Position numbers and translations under genes: made by a program
The notes under the pieces: generated by a model
What the model was told of the DNA's origin: nothing
Database searches by the model: none
Seen by the model: only the letters and a program-made list of their open reading frames with translations
Shown: one piece after another, positions 44,078-53,092 of the stretch
Position numbering within the stretch: the stretch's first letter is position 1
How the letters are laid out: each line of letters opens with the position of its first letter
Origin: Xanthomonas massiliensis
GTDB lineage: Bacteria; Pseudomonadota; Gammaproteobacteria; Xanthomonadales; Xanthomonadaceae
Direction of reading: 5' to 3'
DNA: 64,000 nt
Assembly (NCBI RefSeq): GCF_900018785.1
Contig: NZ_FCOY01000002.1
Coordinates: forward strand, 186,001-250,000

Positions 44078-44509
44078 CTAGCGGCCGTCCCAGAGGTCGG
44101 GCAGGCCCGAGACCTGCCACCAGCGCTTGGCCTGCGGGTCCCAGCGCCAGGTCTCGCGCACGCGCACGGTGCGCTCGGCCTGGGTGTTGCGGTTGATGAT
44201 GCCGATCTCGGCCTCGCGCACCGGGTTGCCCGCTTCGTCGGTCCCCGAGCCCAGTTCGTGGTAGCCGGATACCTGCAACTGGCGGTAGCGCTCCAGGTGC
44301 AGCGCATCGACCGGATGGTCGCGGCGATAGGCCGGGTCCACGAAGTTCAGCGCCTGCTCGAAGCCCTCCCAGCGCAGGGCGGTGGCGTAGTCCTGCTGCG
44401 TGGTTTCCAGCTTGCGCAGCTGGCTGCGGCTGTAGCCGCCAGCCAGCGCCGGCAATGCCAGCGCGGCCAGGACCAGCGCCAGCAGCGCGCGGTGGGCGAG
44501 GCGCTTCAT
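44078..44509 (-). CDS. Secreted hypothetical protein
   Basis: A 143-residue protein with a signal peptide (MKRLAHRALLALVLAALALP, cleavage near ALA) and a mature part that resembles SnoaL/NTF2-like folds in length and pattern: LETTQQDYATALRWEGFEQALNFVDP at the start and AERTVRVRETWRWDPQAKRWWQVSGLPDLW at the end. The family is not certain. It overlaps the thioesterase stop by 4 bases (ATGA), so the two are coupled. Confidence 0.8.
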   Translation of the reverse strand: MKRLAHRALLALVLAALALPALAGGYSRSQLRKLETTQQDYATALRWEGFEQALNFVDPAYRRDHPVDALHLERYRQLQVSGYHELGSGTDEAGNPVREAEIGIINRNTQAERTVRVRETWRWDPQAKRWWQVSGLPDLWDGR

Positions 44510-45018
44510 GCCGCCGCTCCGCCGGCGAGCCGGGCACGTTCCGCCATCCGCAGCCGGTCGAAGGCCACGTAGCGCCCGGTCAGCGTGGCCGCTTCGCCCG
44601 CGCCCGGGGGCACCAGTCGCGCCTGCAGGGCGATGCGCGCCTTGCCGCGCTGGCGGAAGGTGTCGAGGAAGCCGCGCCAGTCCCCGGGTTCGTGCGCCCG
44701 CGCCAACGCGCGCAGCTCGCCGTAGACCGGGGTCCTGTAGCGCACCTGGCTGTCGGCCACGTAGACGTCCGCCTCGTGGCCGGCCAGGCGCAGGCGCAGG
44801 GTCAGCCACGCCCAGGCCGCCAGCGTCATCACCGAGGTCAGGCTGCCGCCGAAGGCATTGCCCTTGTCGTTGAGGTTGGCCGCCAGCGGCGCGGTCAGCA
44901 CCAGTTCGTCGTCGCGGTAGTCCTCCACCCGCACCTGCATGGCCACCACCGGCGGCATCAGGGCGAACCCGGCCTGGAGCGTGGCCAGGTCGTCGGAAGT
45001 GGGCAAGCGGAGCGTCAT
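44506..45018 (-). CDS. YiiD-C-type thioesterase
   Basis: A 170-residue hot-dog-fold protein. LVLTAPLAANLNDKGNAFGGSLTSVMTLAAWAWLTLRL contains the family pattern N-x-GTAFGGSL-like, followed by DVYVADSQVRYRTPVYGELRA. Stand-alone versions of this domain are predicted acyl-CoA thioesterases. ATG at 45018; divergent from hemD, 40 bp away. Confidence 0.88.
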   Translation of the reverse strand: MTLRLPTSDDLATLQAGFALMPPVVAMQVRVEDYRDDELVLTAPLAANLNDKGNAFGGSLTSVMTLAAWAWLTLRLRLAGHEADVYVADSQVRYRTPVYGELRALARAHEPGDWRGFLDTFRQRGKARIALQARLVPPGAGEAATLTGRYVAFDRLRMAERARLAGGAAA

Positions 45019-45058
45019 CGGCGGTTCGGGCAGCGGCGGGCCTCGCATAATGCCCTGC

Positions 45059-45823
45059 ATGGCCGCGCCTGCAACCCTCGCCCCCGCCTGGACCCTGGTT
45101 TCGCTGCGTCCCTGTGGCGGCCACGATGCCTTGCGCCGCGCCGCCGCACGCGCCGGCGCACGGGTGCTGGCGCTGTCGCCGTGGCGGCTGGCGACCAGCG
45201 ACGATGCCGCCACCCGCGCCCGGCTGGCCCAGGTCCTGGCCCTGCCGGCGGTGGTGTTCACCAGCCCGGCGGCGGTGGTCGCCGCGGCCCGGCTGTTGCC
45301 GTTGGCGCCGGCACTGGGCGACCGGGCGCTGGCGGTCGGCGCGGGGACGGCCCGGGCCCTGCACCGCCACGGCGTGGCCGAGGTGGCGTACCCGGCGCGC
45401 ATGGACAGCACCGGCCTGCTGGCGCTGCCCGCGCTGGCGAACGCGACTGCGGTCGGGCTGGTCACGGCCCCGGGCGGACGCGGCCTGCTCGCCGAGGCCC
45501 TGGCCGCGCGCGGCACGCCGGTGGTGCGCGGCGACGTCTACCGGCGCGTCCCGGTGGTGCTGGCCGCGTCGCGGCTGGAGCGGCTGGCGCGGCTGCACGG
45601 CCCGGCGGTGCTGGCGGTGAGCAGCGGCGAGGCGCTGCAGCGGATCACCGCGCAGATGCCGGCACAGGCGCTGGCGCGTTGGAAGGCACTGCCGGTGGTC
45701 GCCGCCAGCGAACGCCTGGTGCTGCTCGCCCGCGGCCTGGGATTCAGCGACGTGCACCGCGCCGACGGTCCGCGGCCGGCGCAACTGGTGCGCGCCGCAC
45801 GCGCCCGCGCGTTGGCCGGCTGA
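45059..45823 (+). CDS. hemD: Uroporphyrinogen-III synthase
   Basis: A 254-residue protein that cyclises hydroxymethylbilane with ring-D inversion. HemD proteins are poorly conserved, but the two-domain pattern is visible: VFTSPAAVVAAARLLP, AVGAGTARALHRHGVAEVAYPARMDSTGLL, VGLVTAPGGRGLLAEAL and VVAASERLVLLARGLGF. Its position upstream of hemX and hemY confirms it. ATG at 45059 is preferred; one at 45050 is possible. The usual partner hemC is not in the window. Confidence 0.93.
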   Translation: MAAPATLAPAWTLVSLRPCGGHDALRRAAARAGARVLALSPWRLATSDDAATRARLAQVLALPAVVFTSPAAVVAAARLLPLAPALGDRALAVGAGTARALHRHGVAEVAYPARMDSTGLLALPALANATAVGLVTAPGGRGLLAEALAARGTPVVRGDVYRRVPVVLAASRLERLARLHGPAVLAVSSGEALQRITAQMPAQALARWKALPVVAASERLVLLARGLGFSDVHRADGPRPAQLVRAARARALAG

Positions 45824-45917
45824 CTCTTCACGGCGCAGCGCTTGCGGCGGCGCGTGCGGCCACGCCATCCTGTGCGCGCATCCGCACAGCGGATGGATGG
45901 AACCAAGGAATGCCGCC

Positions 45918-46907
45918 ATGATCGACGACGCGTCGTACACCGCTCCCGTCCCCCGCCGCCCGTGGCGGATCCTGGGCTGGGTCGTCGTCCTGCTGGTGCT
46001 GGCCGGGGCCGGCTTCGGCGGCTGGTACGGCTGGCAGGCCTGGCAATCGCGCGAGCACCAGCGCGAGGCATTGCTAGCGCGCCAGCGCAGCGACCTGCAG
46101 GGCCAGATCGAGCGCCTGCGTGGCGACCAGCGCGCCTTCGCCCGCGGCCTGCAGGACCAGGCCGCCACCAACCGCGTGCTGCGCGACGAAGTGCTGGGCC
46201 TGGGCCAGCGCAATGCCGCCCTGGAAGACACCGTGGCCAAGCTGGCCGACACCTCCCGCGGCGGCGCCCAGGCGCTGCGCCTGGACGAGGTCGAGCTGCT
46301 GCTGACCCTGGGCCAGCAGCGCCTGGCCATCGCCGGGGACGTGGACGGCACCCGGCGCGCCTACGCGCTGGCCGCGACGACGCTGGCCGGGATCGACGAT
46401 CCGCACTACCTGGACCTGCGCCAGACCCTGGCCCAGGAGCGCGCGGCGCTCGCCCGCCCGGACGCCGACACCCGCGCGGCGCTGGCCACGCGCCTGGACG
46501 CCACCGCCGCCGCGCTGGCGGTACTGCCCCGCCACGTGGCCGACGACCACGGCGCGGCGCTGGCGCCCTGGTGGCAGCGCCTGCTCGCGCCCCTGGTCAC
46601 CGTGCGCCCGGCCACCGTCGACACGCCGGTGGCACGCGCCGACCGGATCGCCGCCGCCGACAGCCTGCAGATCGAGCTCTCGCTGGCGCGCGCCGCGCTG
46701 GAACGTGGCGACGCTGCCGGCTGGAGCCAGGCGCTGGCCCGCGCCTCGGCCTGGGTGCAACGCCTGTGGCCGGCATCGCCGGCGCGCAGCCACGCCCTCG
46801 ACGAGTTGCAGGCACTGGCCCGGGCGCCGCTGCATCCGGACATCCCCGAACTGGGCACCACCCTGCAGCAGCTTCGCGCCCTGCGCGATGCAAGGAGCAC
46901 GCCATGA
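45918..46907 (+). CDS. hemX: HemX-like membrane protein
   Basis: A 329-residue protein with one N-terminal span (about 20-42), then a long coiled-coil stretch (about 50-110, rich in Arg, Gln, Leu and Glu) and a helical domain with LDEVELLLTLGQQRLAIAGDVDGTRRAYALA, typical of HemX. Often annotated as a uroporphyrinogen-III methyltransferase, but the methylase domain is absent. Coupled to hemY by a 4-base overlap. Confidence 0.93.
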   Translation: MIDDASYTAPVPRRPWRILGWVVVLLVLAGAGFGGWYGWQAWQSREHQREALLARQRSDLQGQIERLRGDQRAFARGLQDQAATNRVLRDEVLGLGQRNAALEDTVAKLADTSRGGAQALRLDEVELLLTLGQQRLAIAGDVDGTRRAYALAATTLAGIDDPHYLDLRQTLAQERAALARPDADTRAALATRLDATAAALAVLPRHVADDHGAALAPWWQRLLAPLVTVRPATVDTPVARADRIAAADSLQIELSLARAALERGDAAGWSQALARASAWVQRLWPASPARSHALDELQALARAPLHPDIPELGTTLQQLRALRDARSTP

Positions 46908-48169
46908 AAGCCGTCCGCATCCTGTTGATCCTGCTGGCCTGCATCGCCGCCGGCGTGTTCGGCGCGCACTGGCTGTCGGTGCAGCAGCGCTACGACCTGG
47001 GCGAGGTCGTCGTGCGCATGGGCGGCAACGACTACATCACCCAGCTGCCGCAGGCGGCGCTGGTGCTGGTCATCGCGCTGCTGCTGCTGTGGCTGCTGTG
47101 GCGCCTGGCGCTGGCGCCGTTCCGGCTGTGGGGCCGGCATCGCCGCAAGCAGGCGCGCGCGCGCCTGGTCGAAGGCCTGCAGGCCCAGGAGAACGGGCAA
47201 TGGGCGCGCGCCGAGAAGCTGCTGCTGGCCGCGGCCGACGACAGCGAGGTGGGCACCATCGCCCTGGCCGGTGCCGCGCAGGCGCAGGAGGCCCGCGGCG
47301 ATGCCGAGGCGGCGCGGCAGACGCTGGCCCGCCTGGAGCAGCGCGACCCGGTGGCCCACGCCCTGCTGCAGGGCGAGCGCCTGCTCGCCGCCGGCCAGCC
47401 GCTGCAGGCCATCGCCGCCCTGGACGTGGCCGCGGCCCAGCCGCTGCCCCCGCGCGGCGTGCTGCTGCGCACCCGCGCCCTGGCCCAGGCCGGGCGCTCG
47501 GCCGAGGGCTACGGCCAGCTCGGCGCGCTGCGCAAGGCCCAGGTCCTGGAAGCCGACGACATCGCCGCACTGGAACACGACCTGGCCACGCGCTCGCTGC
47601 AGGAGGCCGCCGACGGCAACGCCCTGGCCGAACGCTGGGAAGTGCTGCCCAAGTCGCTGCGCCTGGACCCGCAGGTCGCCGCGACCTACGCCAGCCGCGC
47701 CGCCGCCCTGCACTGGGACGATGCCGCGCTGCGCAGCATCGAGCAGGCGCTGGACACGCGCTGGGACGAATCCCTGGCGATCCTCTACGGCCAGCTGCCG
47801 CTGGAGAAGTACGACTCGCGCCGCGCCAGCGCCCAGCGCTGGCTGCAGGCCCATCCCGACAGCCCCGGCCTGCTGCTGACCCTGGCGCGGCTGGCCGGCC
47901 ACCAGGGCCAGTGGCCGCAGGCCGAGGAGTTCCTGCACCGGGCCATCGCCCAGGGGGCCGGTGCGCAGGCCTGGGAAGAGCTCGGCCATGGCCTGGCCGC
48001 CGCCGGCGACGATGCCGGTGCCCGGGCCTGCTACGCCAACGCCCTGCGCGTGAACCGCGGCGAGCCGGTGCAGCCGCTGCCGCAGACGCGCGAGCTGCAC
48101 GAGAAGATCCGCGACCAGGCAGTGGCCGAGGAGCGCGACGCGCACGGCATCCCGCGCCTGCGTTCCTGA
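46904..48169 (+). CDS. hemY: HemY-like TPR membrane protein
   Basis: A 421-residue protein with two N-terminal spans (about 4-22 and 45-68) and tetratricopeptide-like helices filling the rest (for example ALAGAAQAQEARGDAEAARQTLARLEQRDP and AWEELGHGLAAAGDDAGARACYANALRV). The WLWRLALAPFRLWGRHRR-like region after the second span is typical. This HemY is not the Bacillus protoporphyrinogen oxidase of the same name. Last gene of hemD-hemX-hemY; convergent with the MFS gene, 7 bp away. Confidence 0.94.
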   Translation: MKAVRILLILLACIAAGVFGAHWLSVQQRYDLGEVVVRMGGNDYITQLPQAALVLVIALLLLWLLWRLALAPFRLWGRHRRKQARARLVEGLQAQENGQWARAEKLLLAAADDSEVGTIALAGAAQAQEARGDAEAARQTLARLEQRDPVAHALLQGERLLAAGQPLQAIAALDVAAAQPLPPRGVLLRTRALAQAGRSAEGYGQLGALRKAQVLEADDIAALEHDLATRSLQEAADGNALAERWEVLPKSLRLDPQVAATYASRAAALHWDDAALRSIEQALDTRWDESLAILYGQLPLEKYDSRRASAQRWLQAHPDSPGLLLTLARLAGHQGQWPQAEEFLHRAIAQGAGAQAWEELGHGLAAAGDDAGARACYANALRVNRGEPVQPLPQTRELHEKIRDQAVAEERDAHGIPRLRS

Positions 48170-48176
48170 GCGGGCG

Positions 48177-49370
48177 TCAGCGCGGCGGCCGCAACCGCCG
48201 CCACAGGCCGAAGGTGACCAGCGAGGCCAGTGCCGAGGCCAGTGCGGCGACCAGGTAGATCGTGCCGTAGCCGCCGCGCAGGGCCAGCCAGCCGGCCAGC
48301 GGCCCGACCACCGCCAGCGCCACGTCCAGGAACAGCGAGAAGATGCCCAGCGCGGTGCCGCGGCTGCTGGCGGCGATCGCGCGGATCGCCTCGCTGCCCA
48401 GCGACGGGAACACCAGCGCGAATCCCGCCCCGGTCACCGCCGCCCCCAGCGCCGCCCAGGCCGGCAGCGGCGCCCACCACAGCAGCAGCAGGCCCGTCGC
48501 CTCCACCACGAACGAACCCAGCGCCACCGCGTAGCCGCCGAAGCGGGCGATGGCATTGGGCAGGACCAGGCGGGTGGCCACGAACGTGGCGCCCAGCAGC
48601 GAGATCGCCAGCGCCGCATGCGGCCAGCCGCGACTGCCGTAGTACAGCGCCACGAACGCGGTGATCGCGCCGAATCCGAGCGAACCCAGCCCCAGGCACA
48701 GGCCGAACGGCAGGACCTTGGCCAGCACCTGCCGCGCCGGCACGCGCGGGCCGCGGATCGGCACCACCCCGGGCCGATGCCGGCACAGCCACAGGGCCGC
48801 CAGCGCCACCAGCAGCGTGACCGTGCCCAGCGCGGCGAATCCCCACTGCCGGGCCAGCCACACCCCGCACGGCGCCGCCAGTCCCAGCGCGCCGTAGGTG
48901 GTCACCCCGTTCCAGGAGATCACCCGGCCGGACTGGGCGATGCCGGCCTCGCCGATGCCCCAGGTGATCGTGCCGGTGGTGACCAGGCTCTCCCCGGCCC
49001 CGAGCGCCAGGCGGCTGAGCAGCAGGATCGCCAGCGACGCGGCGGGAACGGCCGCCAGCCAGGCACTGGCCAGCAGCAGCACCCCGGCCACGGCGCAGGC
49101 GCCCAGGCCGGCCAGCACCGAGGTCTTCGGCCCGCGCCCGTCGCACAGGCGCCCGGCCGGGGTACGGGTGAGCAACGTGGCCAGCGACTGCAGGCTCACC
49201 GCCAGCCCGGCCAGCACCGTGCCGTAGCCCAGGTCGTGGTGCACGTGGCCGGGGATCGCCGCCAGCGGCAGGCCCACGCAGAAATAGCCCACGAAATTGA
49301 ACAGCACGACGCCGAGGATGCGGCGCAGCGGCACGCCGGCCGGCGACGCGGGAGCAGCGGGAGTGGTCAC
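48177..49370 (-). CDS. Major facilitator superfamily transporter
   Basis: A 397-residue permease with about twelve hydrophobic segments. The loop RTPAGRLCDGRGPKTSVLAGL is the MFS motif A between segments 2 and 3, and GAGESLVTTGTITWGIGEAG resembles motif C. Similar proteins (YhhS class) export sugars or drugs, but the substrate cannot be told. The GTG at 49370 gives a short leader; a TTG seven codons upstream is the alternative. Confidence 0.9.
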   Translation of the reverse strand: MTTPAAPASPAGVPLRRILGVVLFNFVGYFCVGLPLAAIPGHVHHDLGYGTVLAGLAVSLQSLATLLTRTPAGRLCDGRGPKTSVLAGLGACAVAGVLLLASAWLAAVPAASLAILLLSRLALGAGESLVTTGTITWGIGEAGIAQSGRVISWNGVTTYGALGLAAPCGVWLARQWGFAALGTVTLLVALAALWLCRHRPGVVPIRGPRVPARQVLAKVLPFGLCLGLGSLGFGAITAFVALYYGSRGWPHAALAISLLGATFVATRLVLPNAIARFGGYAVALGSFVVEATGLLLLWWAPLPAWAALGAAVTGAGFALVFPSLGSEAIRAIAASSRGTALGIFSLFLDVALAVVGPLAGWLALRGGYGTIYLVAALASALASLVTFGLWRRLRPPR

Positions 49371-49711
49371 GGATCGGCCCGGCCGGCGCAAGCCAAGCGC
49401 CGGTTCCTTGCAACACGGGCCGGTATTGTCGCGCCGGGGCTGGACGCGGGACAGGGCACGGCGGCCGGCGGGGAACGATCGCGCGTGCGGCGGCCAGCCC
49501 GGGCGGACATGTCACGGCGCCGCATCCCCGCGCCGGTCCGCCCGACGCTGCCGCGCGGCGTGGCACGGCCCGGCCACGCCGCGCGGCCGGCGATCGCCGC
49601 CATGCCCCGCGTGGGCCCGGTCACCGGGCCACCGCCCCGCGCGATGCCGGCCGTACGCGCCCGGCGCGGGTGCGCGGCAGGAACCGGGGCCGGCCGCGGG
49701 TCATCGGCGCC
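49371..49711. other. Gene-free, very GC-rich spacer
   Basis: No gene is supported. A near-perfect dyad GGCCCGGT-C-ACCGGGCC lies at 49614-49630, about 80 bp after the fadI stop, and may act as its terminator although no T run follows. Confidence 0.5.
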
Positions 49712-50992
49712 TCAGCGCTCGACGATCGCCACCACGCCCATGCCGCCGGCGGTGCAGATCGACACCAGCGCGCGACCGCCGCCGCGTTCGGCCAGCTCCT
49801 TGGCGACCGTGGCGATGATCCGCGCGCCGGTGGCGGCGAACGGGTGGCCGGTGGCCAGCGAGGACCCGAGCGGATTGATCTTCGCCGGGTCGATGCTGCC
49901 GAGCGCGCCGGGCAGGCCCAGGCGGTTGCGGCAGTAGTCCTCGCTCTCCCACGCGCGCAGCGTGCACAGCACCTGCGCGGCGAAGGCCTCGTGGATCTCG
50001 TAGATATCGAAATCCTGCAGGCTCAGGCCATGGCGGGCGAGCATCTGCGGCACCGCCACGGTCGGGGCCATCAGCAGGCCCTCGCCGTGGACGAAGTCCA
50101 CCGCCGCCACCTGCGCGTCCTTCAGGTAGGCCAGCGGGACGTGGCCGTGCGCGCTGGCCCATTCCTCGCTGGCCAGCAGCACCGCCGCGGCGCCGTCGGT
50201 GAGCGGGGTGGAATTGCCGGCGGTCAGGGTGCCGCGGCCGGAGCTGCGGTCGAAGGCCGGCTTGAGCGTGGCCAGCTTCTCCACCGAAGTGTCCGGGCGC
50301 AGGATGTTGTCGCGCTCCACGCCGCGGAACGGCACCACCAGGTCCTTGAAGAACCCGCGCTCGTAGGCGGCGGCCAGCTTGTGGTGCGAGGCTGCCGCCA
50401 GCGCGTCCTGGGCCTGGCGGGCGATGGCCCATTCCTTGGCCATGTCCTCGCAGTGCTGGCCCATGCTCTTGCCGGTGCGCGGCTCGGCCACGCCCGGGAA
50501 CTCGGGCTTGAGCTCGGAGAAGCGGAAGCCCTTGGCCAGCGCGCGCAGCTTGTCGCCGGTGGTCCGGGCGCGGTTGGCGGCCAGCAGGCGCGCGCGCAGG
50601 GCCTTGCCGTAGACGATCGGCACGTCGGAGGTGGTGTCCGAACCGCCGCCGATGCCCGCCTCGATCTGGCCCAGCGCGATCTTGTTGCCGATGGTGATCA
50701 CCGAATCCAGGCTGGTGCCGCAGGCGCGCTGCAGGGTGATCCCCGGGGTGAGCGGGGACAGGCCGGAGGACAGCGTCGCCTCGCGCGCCAGGTTCCAGTC
50801 GCTGGGATGCTTGATCACCGCGCCCATCGCCACCTCGCCCAGCACCTGCCCCTGCAGGCCGAACTTCTCCACCAGCGCGCCCAGCGTGCGCACCGACATC
50901 CCGAGGTTGCCGACGTCCGCGTAGGCGGTGTTCTGGCGGCAGAAGGGGATGCGGACGCCACCGAGGATGGCGACGGGACGGGGATTGGACAT
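49712..50992 (-). CDS. fadI: 3-ketoacyl-CoA thiolase (FadI-like acetyl-CoA acyltransferase)
   Basis: A 426-residue thiolase for the last step of fatty-acid beta-oxidation. The nucleophile cysteine lies in LQRACGTSLDSV, the second-site residues in GHPFAATGARI (His) and ICTAGGMG (Cys). The length and the segment MGQHCEDMAKEWAIARQAQD fit the FadI branch instead of FadA. Usually fadI pairs with fadJ; no such gene is nearby. Acetoacetyl-CoA from the mevalonate locus could also be a substrate, as a weak inference. Confidence 0.92.
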   Translation of the reverse strand: MSNPRPVAILGGVRIPFCRQNTAYADVGNLGMSVRTLGALVEKFGLQGQVLGEVAMGAVIKHPSDWNLAREATLSSGLSPLTPGITLQRACGTSLDSVITIGNKIALGQIEAGIGGGSDTTSDVPIVYGKALRARLLAANRARTTGDKLRALAKGFRFSELKPEFPGVAEPRTGKSMGQHCEDMAKEWAIARQAQDALAAASHHKLAAAYERGFFKDLVVPFRGVERDNILRPDTSVEKLATLKPAFDRSSGRGTLTAGNSTPLTDGAAAVLLASEEWASAHGHVPLAYLKDAQVAAVDFVHGEGLLMAPTVAVPQMLARHGLSLQDFDIYEIHEAFAAQVLCTLRAWESEDYCRNRLGLPGALGSIDPAKINPLGSSLATGHPFAATGARIIATVAKELAERGGGRALVSICTAGGMGVVAIVER

Positions 50993-51096
50993 GGAGGCTT
51001 CTCGCAAGGGCTGGCCGGGGACGGAACCTGCACGCAACGGGCAGGCATAATGACGGCAAGTGTAGCGGCGAGCCCGACACGGGCCAATCGAGAACC

Positions 51097-51981
51097 ATGA
51101 CGGCGGATACCACGGCAATCGTGCGCGGCGTGCTCGCGCTGGAACTGGCCGGCGGCAGCGTGCCGGCGCGCCCGGCCCTGACCGCGGACCAGGCCGGGGA
51201 ACTGGCCACCCGGATCGGCCGCGACCTGGCCCAGCTGGTGCCGCAGGCCAGCGCGCTGGACCTGAGCGTGGGCGCGGCCCACTTCGACCCGGCCGAGGCC
51301 CTGCGCCCGGGCTGGTCGCTGCACCGGCGCCTGAGCGAACTGCACGACCGCGCCCCCGGCCGCGACCAGGGCCCGCGCGTGCTGGCCTTCGGCAGCGATG
51401 CCAAGGGCGAGGTGCCGATGCCGCTGCAGGCGGACCTGGAACTTGCCGGCGGCAGCCTGCGGGTGGTCCCGTTCGTGCTGCAGGGCGCGGCGGCGCTGGC
51501 CGAGCCGGTCGCCGACGCGCTGGAGGACATGCTGCTGGCCCAGGGCATGGCCCAGCCGGATACCGCGCTGCTGGCGCAGCAGGCGTTCGGCGCCCAGATC
51601 GAGCATGCGCGCTACCTCACCGTGCACGACCTGGCGGCGATGATGTCCATGCAGTACGACAACCAGGGCCTGGCGCCGCTGTGGCCGCTGATCGAGGCGG
51701 CGCTGCTGGCCCCGCAGGCCGAGGAATGGCTCGATGCCGCGCCCGAGCCGCTGCTGCGCCAGGCCGGCGGCGAGGTGCGCATGGCGCTGTTCGACCCGGC
51801 CGGCTGGTGCGCGCACTACGGCCACGAGCGCAGCCAGTGCGAGCGGCTGGAGAAGACCTACGAGCAGTACCTGATGCGTCAGCGGCAGATGGCCGCGGTG
51901 CTCGAGGCCCATGGCCTGCCGGTGCTGTTCGTGCACGTGGAGGCCGGGCAGGACGGGCGCGAGGCCCTGCAGGCCGGCTGA
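51097..51981 (+). CDS. Hypothetical protein of unknown function
   Basis: A 294-residue soluble protein, acidic and Ala/Leu-rich, divergent from fadI across 104 bp. Segments such as RVLAFGSDAKGEVPMPLQADLELAGGSLRVVPFVLQG, MSMQYDNQGLAPLWPLIEAALL and CAHYGHERSQCERLEKTYEQYLMRQRQM look like a folded protein, and GC-rich third positions support coding. No signal peptide or membrane span. I do not recognise a family. Confidence 0.8.
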   Translation: MTADTTAIVRGVLALELAGGSVPARPALTADQAGELATRIGRDLAQLVPQASALDLSVGAAHFDPAEALRPGWSLHRRLSELHDRAPGRDQGPRVLAFGSDAKGEVPMPLQADLELAGGSLRVVPFVLQGAAALAEPVADALEDMLLAQGMAQPDTALLAQQAFGAQIEHARYLTVHDLAAMMSMQYDNQGLAPLWPLIEAALLAPQAEEWLDAAPEPLLRQAGGEVRMALFDPAGWCAHYGHERSQCERLEKTYEQYLMRQRQMAAVLEAHGLPVLFVHVEAGQDGREALQAG

Positions 51982-52422
51982 GTCGGCCCGGCGACGGGGC
52001 CGCGCCGGCAGCGCATCGGCGCCGATGGAGCGGCATCACCGGCGAGAAGGCGTGACCGGCGGCGAGCCGTGACCGGCCTCCTTGTGAGTCCTGCCAACCC
52101 CGTCGCCTGGTGCGGGGACATGGCTCCTGGCCGCTGACGGACCGTCCCTATCGGACATGGGCGCCCGTCCACCCGTGACGCGGCCGGACGGGCCGGCATC
52201 GCTTCGTCCCCGCCGCGGACGAAGCGCACGGCAGGCATCGCCACGCCGTCGAAACGTACCCGACCCCGCCGCGATGCCACCGCCCTGCGCATGCGGATGC
52301 GGGGCAAGGCCTGCCGATCGTGCGGCCGACGCGCCGGCACCCGGCATCTCCCGCCTGCACCGCGAACACCGGCCGGACGGGACGGCCGGCATCGCGCCGC
52401 GCGGTCCCGCCGCGGCCGGGGA
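51982..52422. other. Gene-free spacer with a hairpin
   Basis: No gene is supported. A perfect 9-bp stem GCTTCGTCC / GGACGAAGC with a 7-base loop lies at 52201-52225 and is flanked on both sides by GGCATCGC copies. Some GGCCGGCATCGC motifs recur (52190, 52385). Confidence 0.5.
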
Positions 52423-53046
52423 TCAGGGCGCCTTGATCACCGCGCAGGCCAGGCGCGCGCCGGCATTGCCGGTCGGCTGGGTCTTGTAGTCGTCCGCATC
52501 GGCATGGACGATCAGGCCGCGACCGATGATGTCGAAGTCGTCGCCCTTGCCGGCATCGACGTTGCTGGACACCGGCCCGCTGACGGTGGCATTGCCCTGC
52601 GCGTCGGCGACGATGTTGGGCATGTCCCCGCCATGGTGCGGGTCGCTCATCACGTTGCCGTGCTCGGTGCTGGCGGGATTGAAGTGGCCGCCGGCGCTGG
52701 CGCCGTCCGGCGCGCTGCAGTCGCCCTTCTCGTGGATGTGGAAGCCGTGCTGGGAATTGGGCGCCAGCCCGGTGATCTTGCCGGTGACGTGCAGCTGGCC
52801 GTCCGGCAGCTGGAAGAACTCGACCTGGCCGGCGACGTCGTTGCCCTGGGTCGGGGCGAGCGTGGCCACGGCCACGACCTTGCCCTCGGCTGGCTCGGAC
52901 GGTGTGGCCGGGGTCTCGGGCGGGCCGGCATTCTCGGGGGTGGGCGCGGCGGTGGTGGTGTCGGCCGCACCGGACGTGCCTTCCTGCTTGCAGGCCGACA
53001 GGGCCAGCACGGCGGCAACGAACAAGGTGGTATGGATCAGTCGCAT
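52423..53046 (-). CDS. sodC: Cu/Zn superoxide dismutase, lipoprotein (second of a tandem pair)
   Basis: A 207-residue lipoprotein: lipobox LSAC, then a Thr/Pro/Glu-rich linker of about 35 residues, then the SOD barrel. Copper and zinc ligands are in HGFHIHEKGDCS, GGHFNP, HHGGDMPNI and GLIVHADADD; the disulfide cysteines lie in GDCS and RLACAVI. It removes superoxide in the periplasm. It follows the other sodC by 46 bp and probably shares its promoter. Confidence 0.96.
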   Translation of the reverse strand: MRLIHTTLFVAAVLALSACKQEGTSGAADTTTAAPTPENAGPPETPATPSEPAEGKVVAVATLAPTQGNDVAGQVEFFQLPDGQLHVTGKITGLAPNSQHGFHIHEKGDCSAPDGASAGGHFNPASTEHGNVMSDPHHGGDMPNIVADAQGNATVSGPVSSNVDAGKGDDFDIIGRGLIVHADADDYKTQPTGNAGARLACAVIKAP

Positions 53047-53092
53047 GGTGTGCTCCTCGGGTGGGTGGGCGAAGGTCCGCCCGGAACGTGCG

